A stretch of 64,000 bases of DNA from Sporosarcina psychrophila (GTDB taxonomy: Bacteria; Bacillota; Bacilli; Bacillales_A; Planococcaceae), in assembly GCF_001590685.1 (NCBI RefSeq), contig NZ_CP014616.1, positions 3,223,001 through 3,287,000 of the forward strand, written 5' to 3'. Made by a program: the position numbers and the translations under genes. Below the pieces are notes generated by a model. The model saw only the letters and a list, made by a program, of their open reading frames with translations, was not told the origin of the DNA and searched no databases. Position 1 is the first letter of the stretch; every line of letters starts with the position of its first letter. Shown here one piece after another: positions 9,041-18,013 of this stretch.

Positions 9041-9066
9041 AAAAAGGCGACTGAACTAATCAGCCA
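9040..9066 (-). terminator. Weak terminator-like hairpin after cheD
   Basis: On the minus strand GGCTGA-loop-TCAGTCGCC is followed by TTTTTTG. The stem is short and has a bulge, so termination would be partial. It lies 43 bases after the cheD stop. Confidence 0.45.
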
Positions 9067-9108
9067 CCATGCGTAATTATCCAGCGGTCGAATTCATCCG
9101 CTCTATCT

Positions 9109-9603
9109 TCAAATTTCCTTCGTTCCTAAATTTACTGTTCGGATGTTAAGCATTGATTCTGTAGGATTAAATTCAATTGTACGGCCGCTCGAGCCCCCGG
9201 TGTCTTCAGCAATAATCGGGATAGACAATCGTTTCAATTCTTGTTTAACGGCTTCAACGTTTCGCGGACCAATGCGAATCGTGTCGCTTGAACCGAATTG
9301 AAACATTTGTGAACCACCCGCAATTTTCGCCTTCAAAGCCATCGGTCTGACACCTTCCGCCTTGAGCAATTCCATCAACGCATAAATACCGGTATCCGCA
9401 AACTTAGCGACATTAATGCGATCCGATTTACCAAGACTGGAATCCGGAAGCATGATATGTACCATTCCCGCAATCTTTTTACGCTCATCGTAGAGTACAA
9501 TTCCGACACATGAACCCAGACCTGAAGTTCTAATTGTCATCGGTTCCTTGACGATATTCATATCCGCGATTCCTACCCGAATTACCTCGTTCAAAATCAT
9601 CAT
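9109..9603 (-). CDS. cheD: Chemoreceptor glutamine deamidase CheD
   Basis: 164 residues. It deamidates glutamines of methyl-accepting chemotaxis proteins and binds CheC, stimulating its phosphatase activity. The catalytic Cys32 in TSGLGSCVGIVLYDE and His49 in GMVHIMLPDS are present. The CheC-binding half is intact, with KAKIAGGSQMF and IGPRNVEAV. It lies directly downstream of cheC with a 1-base gap, matching the physical CheC-CheD partnership. Confidence 0.96.
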   Translation of the reverse strand: MMILNEVIRVGIADMNIVKEPMTIRTSGLGSCVGIVLYDERKKIAGMVHIMLPDSSLGKSDRINVAKFADTGIYALMELLKAEGVRPMALKAKIAGGSQMFQFGSSDTIRIGPRNVEAVKQELKRLSIPIIAEDTGGSSGRTIEFNPTESMLNIRTVNLGTKEI

Positions 9604-9604
9604 C

Positions 9605-10237
9605 TCACATTACACCTAGTGAACGGAAAATAGTAACGTAAGATGGGGGGTCCGGAAGCAGGAAAAAGTGACCGTTTACACTTGAAATTCCTTCCTCACC
9701 TTCCTCACGAATCTGCGTGTCAATAACGATGACTTCATCGCTATAATGAGAGATTTCAATAAGCCCGAAACTGACGATTGCACCAACCATGTCGACACTT
9801 AACGAAGGTACTGTAGGATAAATTTTCAAGCCCGTAAAATCGGACAGTGCGGACAAATATGAACCTGAAAGAATATTGCCAAGTTCTTGCATGGCGGATA
9901 CTCCTATTTCAGGAAGATTAGGAGAGGCAAAATCGAATGTCTCGTCCTCAATCAATCTTCTGATGAAATGATTTGCTGATTCCACGGGTAGCACAAAAAA
10001 CATACTGCCGGACAAATCTCCCTCAATTCGGAGGAAGATTCCAGCTACTATTGTTTCAGCACCACCGGCAAGGTCAAACATCTCATCAAATGACACTAGT
10101 TTGACATTCGGAACATGCATATCAATTTTACGGTTAAGCAGTTGTGACAATGAAGTTGCCGCGTGTGCCGCTCCAATATTCCCCACTTCTTTCAAGACAT
10201 CAAGATGCATGTCCGTAATTTTATTATCAGAATTCAT
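9605..10237 (-). CDS. cheC: CheY-P phosphatase CheC
   Basis: 210 residues. It dephosphorylates CheY-P in the Bacillus-type adaptation system and responds to CheD. Both active-site copies of the E-x2-N motif are visible: KEVGNIGAAHAATSLSQLL near residue 17 and MQELGNILSGSYLSALSDF near residue 116, each followed by a proline about 20 residues on. The gene overlaps cheW by 11 bases, and its ribosome site (GGGTGG) is inside cheW. Confidence 0.96.
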   Translation of the reverse strand: MNSDNKITDMHLDVLKEVGNIGAAHAATSLSQLLNRKIDMHVPNVKLVSFDEMFDLAGGAETIVAGIFLRIEGDLSGSMFFVLPVESANHFIRRLIEDETFDFASPNLPEIGVSAMQELGNILSGSYLSALSDFTGLKIYPTVPSLSVDMVGAIVSFGLIEISHYSDEVIVIDTQIREEGEEGISSVNGHFFLLPDPPSYVTIFRSLGVM

Positions 10238-10694
10238 CTGATGCCACCCGCTTCACGGGCTCAAGAACTTTATCTAGATTCAGCATAACAAGAAGATGTT
10301 TTTCCACTTTAGCGACGCCGGATATGAAGTCTGACTCTATAGTACCGACGACTTCTGGTTGTGGTTCGATTGCATTCACTGGAATGTCGAGTACATCATT
10401 CGCAGCATCTACAATCAGCCCTACATCATATTCATCTAACGTGACAATTATTATTCTTGTACTGTCATCCATCTCTTTTGATGCGAGACCAAACCGCTCA
10501 CGTAAGTCGACAATTGGCGTAACGATCCCTCTAAGGTTAATAACTCCTTTAACATAAGCTGGCGTTTTGGGAACCCGGGTAATCGAAAGCACTTTTTCGA
10601 TTGACTGAACGATATCGACACTGATGGCATATTCCATATCTAACAATTGAAAAACAATTACTTTCATTTCTTTTTGATTGAGTTTATCAGTCAT
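10227..10694 (-). CDS. cheW: Chemotaxis coupling protein CheW
   Basis: 155 residues from the ATG at 10694, preceded by GGGGGTG. An in-frame GTG at 10703 overlaps that site and is less likely. It links CheA to chemoreceptors at the cell pole. The CheW fold is recognised by VFQLLDMEYAISVDIVQSIE, the stretch YVKGVINLRGIVTPIVDLRE, and DDSTRIIIV. It follows cheA after 15 bases. Confidence 0.96.
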   Translation of the reverse strand: MTDKLNQKEMKVIVFQLLDMEYAISVDIVQSIEKVLSITRVPKTPAYVKGVINLRGIVTPIVDLRERFGLASKEMDDSTRIIIVTLDEYDVGLIVDAANDVLDIPVNAIEPQPEVVGTIESDFISGVAKVEKHLLVMLNLDKVLEPVKRVASDEF

Positions 10695-10709
10695 ATTTTT
10701 CACCCCCGC

Positions 10710-12731
10710 TTATTTAATCAATGCGTTGCAATCGACAATGAGTGCAACTTGTCCATTTCCAAGAATCGTTGCACCGGATATCGCGAATACACTTTGCAAA
10801 TAATTACCAAGCGATTTCAACACAATTTCCTGTTGCCCAATGAATGAATCGACAACCAGTCCCGCTAATCTTTCGCCTTTACGGACAATAACTACAGACT
10901 GATAGCCATCCAACTCACCATTTTGTTCTGGTATTTCGAAAATTTCCGTCAAATTTAATAGTGGTATGATATTGCCACGGAAATCGATAACTTGTTGGTT
11001 ATGCGCATTCATAATTTCAGAAGTCTGAATGATAGCCGTCTCAATGATTGATGACAAAGGAATTGCAAACACTTCTTTTTTCAATTCTACTAGCATAACG
11101 GAAATGATTGATAAGGTTAATGGAAGTTGAACTTGGAATAAGGAACCTTGTCCTTCTTTCGATTCAATTGACATAAACCCGCCGAGCGATTCAATGGTAT
11201 TTTTCACGACATCTAACCCTACACCGCGTCCAGATACATCCGAAATTTTTTCAGCTGTCGAGAATCCAGATGCCAGAATGAGTTCAGCTACTTGACGGTC
11301 CGTCAGTGTTTCAGCTGTCTCTTTTGTTACAATGCCACTTTTAATTGCTTTTGCAAGTACACGTTCACGATTGACACCGGCTCCATCGTCTTCAAGCTCT
11401 ATAAATACATGATTACCTGAATGATAAGCACGTAAAGTTACAGTACCTTCTTCAGGCTTCCCTTTGGCAACACGCTCAGCCGGACTTTCGATACCATGAT
11501 CCAGTGCATTACGAATCAAGTGAACAAGCGGATCCCCGATTTCGTCAATAACTGTTCGATCAAGTTCAGTTTCAGCTCCAATGATTTCGAGTTCAACTTT
11601 CTTGTTAAGATCACGTGCCAACTGCCTGACCATTTTAGGGAAACGATTGAATACAGTCTCAACCGGTATCATGCGCATGTTCAAGATGATGTTTTGCAAG
11701 TCACCAGATACACGTGTAATCCGTTCGACCGTTTCATTCAATTCTGGGTTATGGATTTCACTTGCAATTGATTGAAGTCTTCCCCGATCAATGATCAGCT
11801 CTTCGAAAAGATTCATGAGAACATCAAGTCTATCAATATTCACACGAATTGTTTTATTACCGGATTGTACGCCTGAGTTGCGTTTCCCTTTTTTAGCATC
11901 TGCATCTATAGTAGTAGGCGTAATCGATTCTGACTCTTTAGCGGACTCTTCATCTGTATCACGCATCAAATAATCAGTTGTAACAGGTATGACAGTCACG
12001 CTTTCAATTTCGGACACTTTTAATACTTTGGCTTTCAAAACATCCGCATCTTCTTTTGTAATAAGCGCCACTGTAAACGTTTCGTTAAAGTCTTCATTTT
12101 CTAGCCGTTCTACTTTGGGCTCAGATTTAATGATTTCACCGGATTTTTCCAGTATTTCAAATACCATATACACCCTTGCTGCTTTCAATAAACAATCGTC
12201 TCGTAGTTTCACATTAATTTCAAATGCGCTAAATCCTTGCTCAAATGATTGACTAAGGACAGTCATTTCGTACCCATCATAACGAAGTGAATCTTCATGG
12301 CTAACTTTATCTTCTAGTACAACAGCTGCTGCAGTTTCAGCTACCACCGCCCCACCAACTTCAATCCTGTTCAATGATTCAACAAGTTTGGTTACATCCT
12401 TCTTACCGGTTCCACCTGAGGCGATATCCATCACCATCTCTTCAAGGTAATCGACAGCTTGAAAAACGACATCCAAAATTTCAGCTGTAACACGAATTTT
12501 CGAATTACGGATTGCGTCCAATACATTTTCCATCATATGTGTAAGATCGGCGATGTCTTCATATCCCATTGTTGCCGACATCCCTTTCAACGTATGAGCG
12601 GACCGGAATACTTCATTTACAATGGCAAGATCTAGCGGGTTTTTCTCGAGTTCCAACAGATGTTCGTTGCATGCTTGTAGATGCTCCTTACTCTCATCTA
12701 TAAACATTTCCAAGTATTGATTTGTATCCAT
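10710..12731 (-). CDS. cheA: Chemotaxis histidine kinase CheA
   Basis: 673 residues. It phosphorylates CheY and CheB in response to receptors. Domains in order: HPt (1-105) with phosphorylated His46 in SAHTLKGMSATMGYED; a CheY-binding P2 region (about 155-260); a charged linker; the dimerisation domain; an HATPase domain with HLIRNALDHGIESPAER, EDDGAGVN and SGRGVGLDVV; and a C-terminal CheW-like regulatory domain. All catalytic boxes are intact. It follows cheB by 13 bases. Confidence 0.98.
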   Translation of the reverse strand: MDTNQYLEMFIDESKEHLQACNEHLLELEKNPLDLAIVNEVFRSAHTLKGMSATMGYEDIADLTHMMENVLDAIRNSKIRVTAEILDVVFQAVDYLEEMVMDIASGGTGKKDVTKLVESLNRIEVGGAVVAETAAAVVLEDKVSHEDSLRYDGYEMTVLSQSFEQGFSAFEINVKLRDDCLLKAARVYMVFEILEKSGEIIKSEPKVERLENEDFNETFTVALITKEDADVLKAKVLKVSEIESVTVIPVTTDYLMRDTDEESAKESESITPTTIDADAKKGKRNSGVQSGNKTIRVNIDRLDVLMNLFEELIIDRGRLQSIASEIHNPELNETVERITRVSGDLQNIILNMRMIPVETVFNRFPKMVRQLARDLNKKVELEIIGAETELDRTVIDEIGDPLVHLIRNALDHGIESPAERVAKGKPEEGTVTLRAYHSGNHVFIELEDDGAGVNRERVLAKAIKSGIVTKETAETLTDRQVAELILASGFSTAEKISDVSGRGVGLDVVKNTIESLGGFMSIESKEGQGSLFQVQLPLTLSIISVMLVELKKEVFAIPLSSIIETAIIQTSEIMNAHNQQVIDFRGNIIPLLNLTEIFEIPEQNGELDGYQSVVIVRKGERLAGLVVDSFIGQQEIVLKSLGNYLQSVFAISGATILGNGQVALIVDCNALIK

Positions 12732-12744
12732 CGTGACGCCTCCT

Positions 12745-13893
12745 TCAAGACTTTATAATACCAATAATCGATTCTGAAATATCGTGTAAGTCAACGACCT
12801 CATCGGCAAAACCAGCTTCTTTTATTGCTTTTGGCATGCCATATACGACTGATGTCTTTGCCGATTCTGCAATAGTAATTGTTTTACCATTTTTTCGTAA
12901 CACTTCCATACCGTTTTTCCCGTCATACCCCATGCCTGTCATGATAACGGTCAAAAAGTTCAACTCTGTATTCTCGGCAGCTGACTCCAACAGAACATCA
13001 ACGGATGGGCGATGTCCCGCTCGTGGAGGATCCACTGCATCTAGCCGAACATAATAGAACATGCCTTTTTTCATCATTTTAAGATGTTTGCCACCCGGTG
13101 CAATATAGGCTGTACCATTTTCAAGCAACTCGCCATCTTCTGCTTCTTTTACATGAATATCACAAAGACCGTCCAGTCTATCTGCAAGGGATTTTGTAAA
13201 ACCTGGAGGCATATGTTGAACAACTAGAATTGGAACACCGATTAATGCGGGTATACCCGTCAGCACTTCTTGCAGTGCCCTAGGTCCCCCTGTCGATGTG
13301 CCTATTATAACAAATGTTTTGCCTGTTTTGGGAATCTTATTTTTGGACACATTCGTTAACTGACTCCGACTAGGGATAAAGGTAGGTATTTCAGCAACTT
13401 TTCCAACCGGTTTAGTAACTGGGTTTGAACTAATCACATGCGTCAAACGTCGCCCCGTAATTTTTCTTGTCAGCGTAGCCAGCCGTACCTCTGAAGCGGC
13501 AATGACTTTTCCTAGAATTTCTTCCTTCACCTCGTGAAGATTCAAGGATATTGCCCCACCCGGTTTCGCAACGAAGTCAACTGCACCGTATTCCATAGCG
13601 AGCATGGTGTTCTCCGCACCAATTTTTGTTGTGCTCGACAACATGACAATCGGCAATGGATTGCGCGACATAATTTCTTTTAACGCTTCGAGACCATCCA
13701 TAATTGGCATTTCAATATCCATGGTCACAACGTCCGGCTTCAAAGTTTCTACTTTTTCGACGGCCTCTTTACCATTGCGTGCAGTTCCTATTACTTCAAT
13801 TTCCGGATGGCCCGACAGGAAGTCAGATATAAGCTTACGCATAAATGCCGAATCATCCACAACCAACACTTTCTTACGATTGCCTGTATTCAA
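12745..13893 (-). CDS. cheB: Chemoreceptor methylesterase CheB
   Basis: 382 residues if the TTG at 13893 is the start; GTG at 13902 and TTG at 13914 are alternatives with poorer spacing, so the start is uncertain. It removes methyl groups from receptor glutamates after phosphorylation by CheA. The N-terminal receiver domain has VVDDSAFM and the acceptor Asp59 in VTMDIEMPIMDG. A linker leads to the esterase domain with the catalytic Ser in GTSTGGPRAL, the His in VVQHMPPGFT and the Asp in TGMGYDGKNGM. It begins two bases from the flhG stop. Confidence 0.95.
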   Translation of the reverse strand: MNTGNRKKVLVVDDSAFMRKLISDFLSGHPEIEVIGTARNGKEAVEKVETLKPDVVTMDIEMPIMDGLEALKEIMSRNPLPIVMLSSTTKIGAENTMLAMEYGAVDFVAKPGGAISLNLHEVKEEILGKVIAASEVRLATLTRKITGRRLTHVISSNPVTKPVGKVAEIPTFIPSRSQLTNVSKNKIPKTGKTFVIIGTSTGGPRALQEVLTGIPALIGVPILVVQHMPPGFTKSLADRLDGLCDIHVKEAEDGELLENGTAYIAPGGKHLKMMKKGMFYYVRLDAVDPPRAGHRPSVDVLLESAAENTELNFLTVIMTGMGYDGKNGMEVLRKNGKTITIAESAKTSVVYGMPKAIKEAGFADEVVDLHDISESIIGIIKS

Positions 13894-13894
13894 A

Positions 13895-14761
13895 TCATCC
13901 ACGCCCTTTCGCAAATATACTTCTCATTTTACCGAGGAATCCTTCTCCTTGTTTGAACCCCTCTTCAGAACTTGGACTAACAAACGACTCTGCAATTGCC
14001 ATCATTCTTTGGGATATAGGAGCTTTGGGATATAGCAGTAAAAATGGCTCCTGTGCAAGTACAGCCTTATGAACTACAGGATCTTCAGGTAGGAAGCCAA
14101 GAATCTTAGTCTCTTTCCCTAAGAACTTACGCATAGCATATTGAAGTCTCGTTACAGCATCATTGCCATCATCCCCCTTTGAAACACGGTTACTGACGAT
14201 GCTGAATACCTTATCGGGATCTTGCAAACAAATAAATTTCATCATGGAATAGGCATCCGTGATGGATGTTGGTTCAGTTGTCGAAATGACAATAATTTCA
14301 TCGACAGCGACAATCAATTCGATTGAACGTTGCGTTGCCCCCGCTCCCATATCAAACAAGATAAAATCATATTTTTGTTGTAAATATTCAAACGCTTGGA
14401 TTAGCCTATCGAACATAGCTGCTGACCATTCCATCACCATATCCAGCCCAGAACCCCCAGAAATGAACGACAAACCTCCAGGCGCTTCATTTACCACTTC
14501 ATCAATTTCTACCTTATTAAGTAAATAGTCTGTCAAACTATTCCGCGGTGCCATACCAAGAAGAATGTGGATGTTGCCCATTCCAATGTCCATATCAATG
14601 ATAATTACTTTTTTACCTTTAGCTAAAAGCGCATGGGCGAAATTTGTTGAGAAATTCGATTTCCCAACACCCCCTTTACCACTGACAATGGCAATCGATT
14701 TTGACAGTTTACCTTGGGACTTCAGCATCTTGAGCCTAAGTGTTTCCGCCTGATCACGCAT
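13895..14761 (-). CDS. flhG: FlhG (YlxH), MinD-like ATPase controlling flagellar number
   Basis: 288 residues from the ATG at 14761, with AGGGTG 6 bases upstream; the ATG at 14764 and GTG at 14770 are closer to that site. It is a ParA/MinD ATPase with the deviant Walker A GKGGVGKS at residues 28-35 and FDMGAGATQRS as its switch. FlhG stimulates the FlhF GTPase and acts on C-ring assembly (FliM/FliY), setting flagellar number and placement. The gene overlaps flhF by 8 bases, matching that partnership. Confidence 0.95.
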   Translation of the reverse strand: MRDQAETLRLKMLKSQGKLSKSIAIVSGKGGVGKSNFSTNFAHALLAKGKKVIIIDMDIGMGNIHILLGMAPRNSLTDYLLNKVEIDEVVNEAPGGLSFISGGSGLDMVMEWSAAMFDRLIQAFEYLQQKYDFILFDMGAGATQRSIELIVAVDEIIVISTTEPTSITDAYSMMKFICLQDPDKVFSIVSNRVSKGDDGNDAVTRLQYAMRKFLGKETKILGFLPEDPVVHKAVLAQEPFLLLYPKAPISQRMMAIAESFVSPSSEEGFKQGEGFLGKMRSIFAKGRG

Positions 14762-15866
14762 CATGAGCACCCTTTACTAACAATGAAATCAGTTTCGTAC
14801 TATCTGCCTCGGTAATATCTTCCGGCACTTCCTGACCATCCGTGTAATACGCGGTTCCAATACCATAGTCCTTCATAAGATTAAACATCGGACCAATTGA
14901 ACCGGTTTCATCCATTTTCGTGAAGATGAACTTTTCAACCGAAAATGACTTGAACTGTTCAATAATTGCCCGCATGTCTTCCTCTTTAGACGTCATTGAA
15001 AGAACAAGATACGATTCCATATCAAGCGAAAAATCGATTAAACGTGTCAAATCTTCTACGAATTTAGCCTCTTTGTAATTTCGACCTGCCGTATCAATAA
15101 ATATCAGGTCACGGTCAGCCAATTTTTCGATTGCTTGTTCGAAATCCTTGCTGTTATATGCAATCTCTACAGGAGCTTGTAACAAGTTCGCATATGTACG
15201 TAGCTGTTCAATTGCTGCAATTCGGTACGTGTCAGTGGTGATAAAACCGATCTTCTTCTTCTTTTCAAGAAGTGCCCTTGCAGCAATTTTAGCAATGGTT
15301 GTGGTCTTTCCAACCCCTGTTGGTCCAAGAACATTAATGAACTTTTTATTGAAAGAAATGCCCCCGAACGGCAATTCACCGATTTGCCGTTCAAGAAGTT
15401 GTTTTACGATGAGTAGTTGTTCTTCATTTGTGAAATCTTTTTTCTCCGCTTTCATCCTATCGTAAAGATCCTCACCCAACTCAGTGATAATATTTGTGGA
15501 CAATCCCTGTTTTTCTAGATGAGTAAGTAACGGTTTCACTTCATCCGGAAAACGGGAATGAGTAGCGGCTTGCTGCATATCCTTCAACATCTTTTTCATT
15601 TCGCTCATTTCTTTTTTTAATGCTGCGGACGTATCGTCACCTCTTTCAACGTGCAATGAAGTAGGTGGAAGAACAATTTCTTCTATTTTCGAAACCGGTT
15701 CATCAAAACCCGCAACAACTTCCACAGATTTCTTTTTAAACAGGCCTAGAAACCCTTTAGATTTAACGACATTTGAACTAAGGATGAGTGCATCATCCCC
15801 AAAGTCCATACGAACTTTTTTCATGGCTTCTACCATTGTTTCCGCTGTATATTTTTTCATTTTCAT
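14754..15866 (-). CDS. flhF: FlhF, SRP-type GTPase of flagellar placement
   Basis: 370 residues. Domains: a basic B domain at the N-terminus (MKKYTAETMVEAMKKVRMDF), a helical N domain (about 105-165) and an SRP-type G domain with the P-loop [10 protein letters not shown] at 181-190, TTDTYRIAAIEQL, DTAGRNYKEA and TKMDETG. FlhF marks the site of basal body assembly and is a paralogue of Ffh and FtsY, both also in this window. The ATG at 15866 overlaps the flhA stop (TGATG). Confidence 0.96.
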   Translation of the reverse strand: MKMKKYTAETMVEAMKKVRMDFGDDALILSSNVVKSKGFLGLFKKKSVEVVAGFDEPVSKIEEIVLPPTSLHVERGDDTSAALKKEMSEMKKMLKDMQQAATHSRFPDEVKPLLTHLEKQGLSTNIITELGEDLYDRMKAEKKDFTNEEQLLIVKQLLERQIGELPFGGISFNKKFINVLGPTGVGKTTTIAKIAARALLEKKKKIGFITTDTYRIAAIEQLRTYANLLQAPVEIAYNSKDFEQAIEKLADRDLIFIDTAGRNYKEAKFVEDLTRLIDFSLDMESYLVLSMTSKEEDMRAIIEQFKSFSVEKFIFTKMDETGSIGPMFNLMKDYGIGTAYYTDGQEVPEDITEADSTKLISLLVKGAHDA

Positions 15867-17896
15867 CAGATATCCACCACCCCAACACTTTGGACTTCAA
15901 TTGAAGCTTCAAGTTCATTGTAAGATAATACTGGAATTTGAGGGAAGTATCGTTCCGTTATTTGCCTCAAATACATGCGGATTGCTGGCGTACAGAGAAC
16001 GACCGGCGATTGATCCATCAATGCGACACGTTCTACTTCCCCAGCAATCGACTCGAGGATTTCCTGGGAATGTTGTGGGTCGAGTGATAAATAATTACCT
16101 TGTTCCGTTTGCTGGATACTATCTGCAATCATTTTTTCAACTTTGCCAGAGACGGTTAACACTTTAAGCGATTGCCCAGCCGATGCATACTGATTTGTAA
16201 TTTGCCTTGCAAGAGCCTGTCTAGCATACTCTGTTAAGACGTCAACATCTGATGTATATTTCGAATAATCCGCAAGTGTTTCAAAGATGATTGGCAAGTT
16301 CCGTACCGAAACATGCTCGTTCAACAACTTCGCAAGTACTTTTTGAATTTCACCAATCGATAACGGCGTAGGCGTGAGCTCGTCGACAAGAATCGGGAAT
16401 GTTTCACGCACATGATCGACAAGTTGTTTTGTTTCTTGACGGCCAATCAAATCCGCAGCATTCGCACGAATGACTTCTGTCAGATGCGTTGACACAACAC
16501 TCGGCGGGTCAACAACCGTATAACCGAGAATCTCTGCATCTTCTTTCACATCTTCCGTTATCCATTTGGCAGGAAGTCCGAATGATGGCTCGATTGTATC
16601 AATCCCTTCAATCGAATCATCTCCACCCGGACTCATCGCTAGGTAGTGATCGAGAAGTAATTCCCCTCTTGCTAATTCACTTCCCTTAATCTTAATTCTA
16701 TACTCATTTGGTTGTAACTGGATATTATCCCTAATACGAACAACCGGAATAACAAGACCCAGCTCAATTGCAAGCTGCCTACGAATCATGACGACACGGT
16801 CGAGTAAATCCCCCCCTTGCGTCGCGTCAACGAGCGGGATAAGCCCATAGCCAAACTCGAATTCGATTGGATCTACATTAAGTAGATTGACGACATTCTC
16901 TGGACTTTTAAGACCTTCCGTTTCAACATCTTCTTCCATCTCCAATAGTTCTTTAGGATCTTCTACTTCCTTCTTAGACATTATATAGGCCGCGACGGCA
17001 AGTGTAATTGCAATCGGAAGTGTAAATATGTCATTAATAGGAGTAGCAAGACCAAGTAACAACACTGTTACAGCTGCGACGTAAAGAAGTTTGGGCTGTC
17101 CAAGAAGCTGATTTGTTATATCAGACCCCAAGTTCCCTTTTGACGCGGCACGTGTAACAACAATACCTGTTGCAGTTGAGATAAGGAGGGCTGGTATTTG
17201 TGAAACGATACCATCACCGACCGTCAATTGTGAGAAGAGGATGGCAGCTTCTGCAAATGGCAGTCCCATTTGAGCTACCCCTATTATCATCCCAACAAGT
17301 AGGTTGATAATAACGATAATAATACCGGCAATTGCGTCTCCTTTAACGAACTTTGTTGCCCCATCCATTGCTCCATAAAAGTCGGCTTCGTTACTGACTT
17401 TTTCACGTCTCGTTCGTGCTTCTGTTTCAGAAATCATACCGGCGTTCAAGTCAGCATCGATACTCATCTGTTTCCCTGGCATTGCATCGAGCGTAAAACG
17501 GGCAGCTACTTCAGAAACCCTTTCCGCCCCTTTTGTAATGACGATAAACTGAATAATGACAAGGATGACGAAGATAACGAGACCGACGACGATATTTCCT
17601 CCCGTAACAAAGGTACCGAACGTTTCAACAACTCCACCCGCATCTCCGTTTGACAAAATTGCCCGAGTCGTTGAAACGTTAAGGCCCAAACGGAAAAGTG
17701 TAAGCAAAAGTAATAAGGTAGGGAAAATTGAAAACTGTAACGCTTCCTGCATGTTCATGGCAGTTAAAAGAACTAAAAGTCCAAGTGTAATATTTATAAT
17801 TATCAAGAAACTTAAAAGCCATGGTGGAAGCGGGATGACAAGCATCGCAACGATCATGATTACCGCCGCGAGTACTCCTATATCTCTGAATTGCAT
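15866..17896 (-). CDS. flhA: Flagellar type III export apparatus protein FlhA
   Basis: 676 residues, the usual length. The N-terminal half has about eight membrane segments. The conserved cytoplasmic loop contains RTRREKVSNEADFYGAMDGA and KFVKGDAIAGI. The C-terminal cytoplasmic domain (from about residue 330), which forms the nonameric ring receiving substrates, is complete to IEVQSVGVVDI. It is preceded by a 117-base gap holding a hairpin after flhB, so its expression may be set apart from the upstream genes. Confidence 0.97.
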   Translation of the reverse strand: MQFRDIGVLAAVIMIVAMLVIPLPPWLLSFLIIINITLGLLVLLTAMNMQEALQFSIFPTLLLLLTLFRLGLNVSTTRAILSNGDAGGVVETFGTFVTGGNIVVGLVIFVILVIIQFIVITKGAERVSEVAARFTLDAMPGKQMSIDADLNAGMISETEARTRREKVSNEADFYGAMDGATKFVKGDAIAGIIIVIINLLVGMIIGVAQMGLPFAEAAILFSQLTVGDGIVSQIPALLISTATGIVVTRAASKGNLGSDITNQLLGQPKLLYVAAVTVLLLGLATPINDIFTLPIAITLAVAAYIMSKKEVEDPKELLEMEEDVETEGLKSPENVVNLLNVDPIEFEFGYGLIPLVDATQGGDLLDRVVMIRRQLAIELGLVIPVVRIRDNIQLQPNEYRIKIKGSELARGELLLDHYLAMSPGGDDSIEGIDTIEPSFGLPAKWITEDVKEDAEILGYTVVDPPSVVSTHLTEVIRANAADLIGRQETKQLVDHVRETFPILVDELTPTPLSIGEIQKVLAKLLNEHVSVRNLPIIFETLADYSKYTSDVDVLTEYARQALARQITNQYASAGQSLKVLTVSGKVEKMIADSIQQTEQGNYLSLDPQHSQEILESIAGEVERVALMDQSPVVLCTPAIRMYLRQITERYFPQIPVLSYNELEASIEVQSVGVVDI

Positions 17897-17929
17897 GTCA
17901 TCCCTACTTTCTATTATTTAATCAAATAC

Positions 17930-17963
17930 GCCTCGGTGTATTTGCGTCCTGTACGTCCGAGGC
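17930..17963 (-). other. Hairpin in the flhB-flhA gap
   Basis: A perfect 7-bp stem GCCTCGG/CCGAGGC with a 20-nt loop lies in the 117-base gap. There is no T run after it (GTATTTGATT), so it is not a standard terminator. It may be an mRNA processing or stability element, or have no role. Confidence 0.4.
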
Positions 17964-18013
17964 TTTTGGTCAACAGAGGGGGAATTGAACTACATCCTTC
18001 CTTATTGGCCAAA

